Assembly: GCA_035328465.1 (NCBI GenBank)
Contig: DAOLIQ010000033.1
Span: 1 to 31,603 of the forward strand
Source of the DNA: JADJEI01 sp035328465
GTDB taxonomy: Bacteria > Bacteroidota > Ignavibacteria > Ignavibacteriales > Ignavibacteriaceae
Length of the DNA stretch: 31,603 nucleotides
Direction: 5' to 3'
Within the stretch, counting starts at the first letter, position 1. The number at the start of each line of letters is the position of its first letter. Shown here piece after piece: positions 30,648 to 31,603 of this stretch. The notes under the pieces are model-generated. The model had not been told where the DNA came from. It ran no database searches and worked only from the letters and a program-made list of their open reading frames with translations. Both the position numbers and the translations under genes were made by a program.

Positions 30648-31603
30648 TTATTGTTTATTGCCGCGGTATATTACGGCTTGACTATTATTGTCGCCAACTA
30701 AATAAACTATATCCTTAAAAACCATTGCTCCATAGAAGAATATCGAAACGGGCAACTCATATTTCTGCCAATCCAAACCATTAAAATGACCGATCACACC
30801 AAAATATCCTGCTGCAAATACATTATTGCTTGCTGAACCTCTAACTATTGTAATTAGTACATCAAAGTCATAATCAGTCAGCCAGTTTTCTTTTATTTTT
30901 CTTTCCATCTTTAGAGCAGCAAGATATATTTCACTTGGATCACTTCCCCATACTGAAATGAACGGCCCGTAAGTATCTGCATTAAATGTTGAATAGCTGC
31001 CGGTTCTTATGGTTACCCATTCAAAACCATTATATCTAAACAATTCGCCGTAGGAATTAAGTACATCACCTGAAACAGCATAAATTTCATTTTTGGAAAA
31101 ACCCCAGATATCCCAAATTCCACTTTCAGCATCTATTCCCATATCTTCTGCTTTTACCCCATCCCAATGGATTATTTTTCCCCAGGCATTCCCAAAATAC
31201 ATATCACTGCTGCTTGTACCCCACAGGCTGGTGTAGGGTACATTATCGTGCAAAATTTCGTCTGTGTCTTCTATTCCATTCCACTTAGCTCCGTCATAAT
31301 AGAAAATTCCCCCACCTGCTACCCATATATCATTTGACGAAAATCCAAATATTACGCTTCCACCAACTGTACTGTCTGGATTCCACTGAATGCCATCCCA
31401 ATGAAGACCGCCATAAAATATTCCGTTTATTTCCATTCCACCCACCACCCAAACATTATTCTCATCAGTTCCCCAAACATCATATAGTGTATTCGGATAA
31501 CCTGCGTCTCCAAAGGTATATTCCTGCCAGGTGTAATCGTGGCTTGTTGGGGCAAGTGTTTTTTGGGTCACTATGTTGCTTGTGTCTTTTTCTTCGCCAA
31601 GGC
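30648..31603 (-). CDS. Secreted beta-propeller protein with WG-type repeats, 5' end cut by window
   Basis: The frame is open to the window edge, so the gene starts outside; a GTG at 31571 is internal. At least six repeats of about 40-50 residues carry the pattern W-G-x-S/D-x-N/D-x-[IVM]-[WYF]-x-x-G followed by HWDG-W: LYDVWGTDENNVWVVG, FGFSSNDIWVAGG, LWGTSSSDMYFG, IWDIWGFSKNEIYAVSG, VWGSDPSEIYLAA and VRGSASNNVFAAGYFG. Such repeats form beta-propellers on cell-surface or secreted proteins in Bacteroidota/Ignavibacteria. The leading part (LGEEKDTSNIVTQKT) suggests a preceding domain and signal peptide beyond the edge. No T9SS tail is present at the C-terminus. Function unknown. Confidence 0.82.
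   Translation of the reverse strand, partial: LGEEKDTSNIVTQKTLAPTSHDYTWQEYTFGDAGYPNTLYDVWGTDENNVWVVGGMEINGIFYGGLHWDGIQWNPDSTVGGSVIFGFSSNDIWVAGGGIFYYDGAKWNGIEDTDEILHDNVPYTSLWGTSSSDMYFGNAWGKIIHWDGVKAEDMGIDAESGIWDIWGFSKNEIYAVSGDVLNSYGELFRYNGFEWVTIRTGSYSTFNADTYGPFISVWGSDPSEIYLAALKMERKIKENWLTDYDFDVLITIVRGSASNNVFAAGYFGVIGHFNGLDWQKYELPVSIFFYGAMVFKDIVYLVGDNNSQAVIYRGNKQ

Noticed and set aside
31569..31571. GTG as start of the WG-repeat protein
   Set aside because: The frame is open upstream to the window edge, there is no signal peptide after the GTG, and no Shine-Dalgarno site, so it is more likely internal.

Overview
The window looks like a chromosomal segment of a low-GC member of the Bacteroidota/Chlorobi group, most likely Ignavibacteria-like. 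The evidence is two C-terminal type IX secretion (T9SS) sorting domains with the YPNPFNPST signature, several promoters of the Bacteroidota form (TTTG or TTG, about 20 nt, TAnnTTTG), frequent TTG starts, and a split cluster of ribosomal and translation genes. No tRNA, rRNA, CRISPR array, prophage or complete insertion sequence was seen.

Layout. 1-284 (minus) is the start of a small LiaI/LiaF-like membrane protein cut by the window edge. 454-1674 (minus) is a PLP-dependent trans-sulfuration / methionine gamma-lyase-like enzyme. 1780-2986 holds two type II toxin-antitoxin modules in tandem (Phd-VapC, then HicB-HicA), the first with a clear operator lying on its own promoter. 3061-7149 is metG followed by a secreted S8 subtilase with a T9SS tail. 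7284-11337 is a tight three-gene set of SurA/parvulin-type envelope chaperones (two lipoproteins and one periplasmic protein). A MoxR ATPase follows without its usual partners.

12664-17273 (minus) is a gene group read as ppk1, mrp, nifU-like, AI-2E-family membrane protein. It combines polyphosphate synthesis with Fe-S cluster carriers. 17527-18753 (plus) is an ArsB/SLC13-type anion permease. A 433-nt gap then holds an unannotated 38-aa membrane protein on the minus strand and a 132-bp element with 18-bp imperfect terminal inverted repeats. 19187-21350 (minus) is a deoxyhypusine synthase-like enzyme and an NAD-dependent epimerase. 21446-22174 (plus) is a single-pass protein with a TonB-like N-terminus but a different C-terminal domain.

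22294-26389 (plus) is the translation block rplM-rpsI / rpsB-tsf / pyrH-frr. It has a recognisable rplM promoter, a possible ribosome-binding-site-sequestering leader before rpsB, and a strong terminator between tsf and pyrH. After a 381-nt gap with unexplained inverted repeats, 26771-31603 (minus) encodes secreted beta-propeller proteins. The larger one (Asp-box/BNR repeats plus a T9SS tail) is split by a one-base frameshift near 28280. The other (WG-type repeats) runs off the right edge.

No wholly new multi-gene system is evident. The best candidates for new biology are the TonB-like/leaderless gene, the bacterial deoxyhypusine synthase-like gene, the rpsB leader, the 38-aa membrane protein, and the operator/promoter overlap of the Phd-VapC module.
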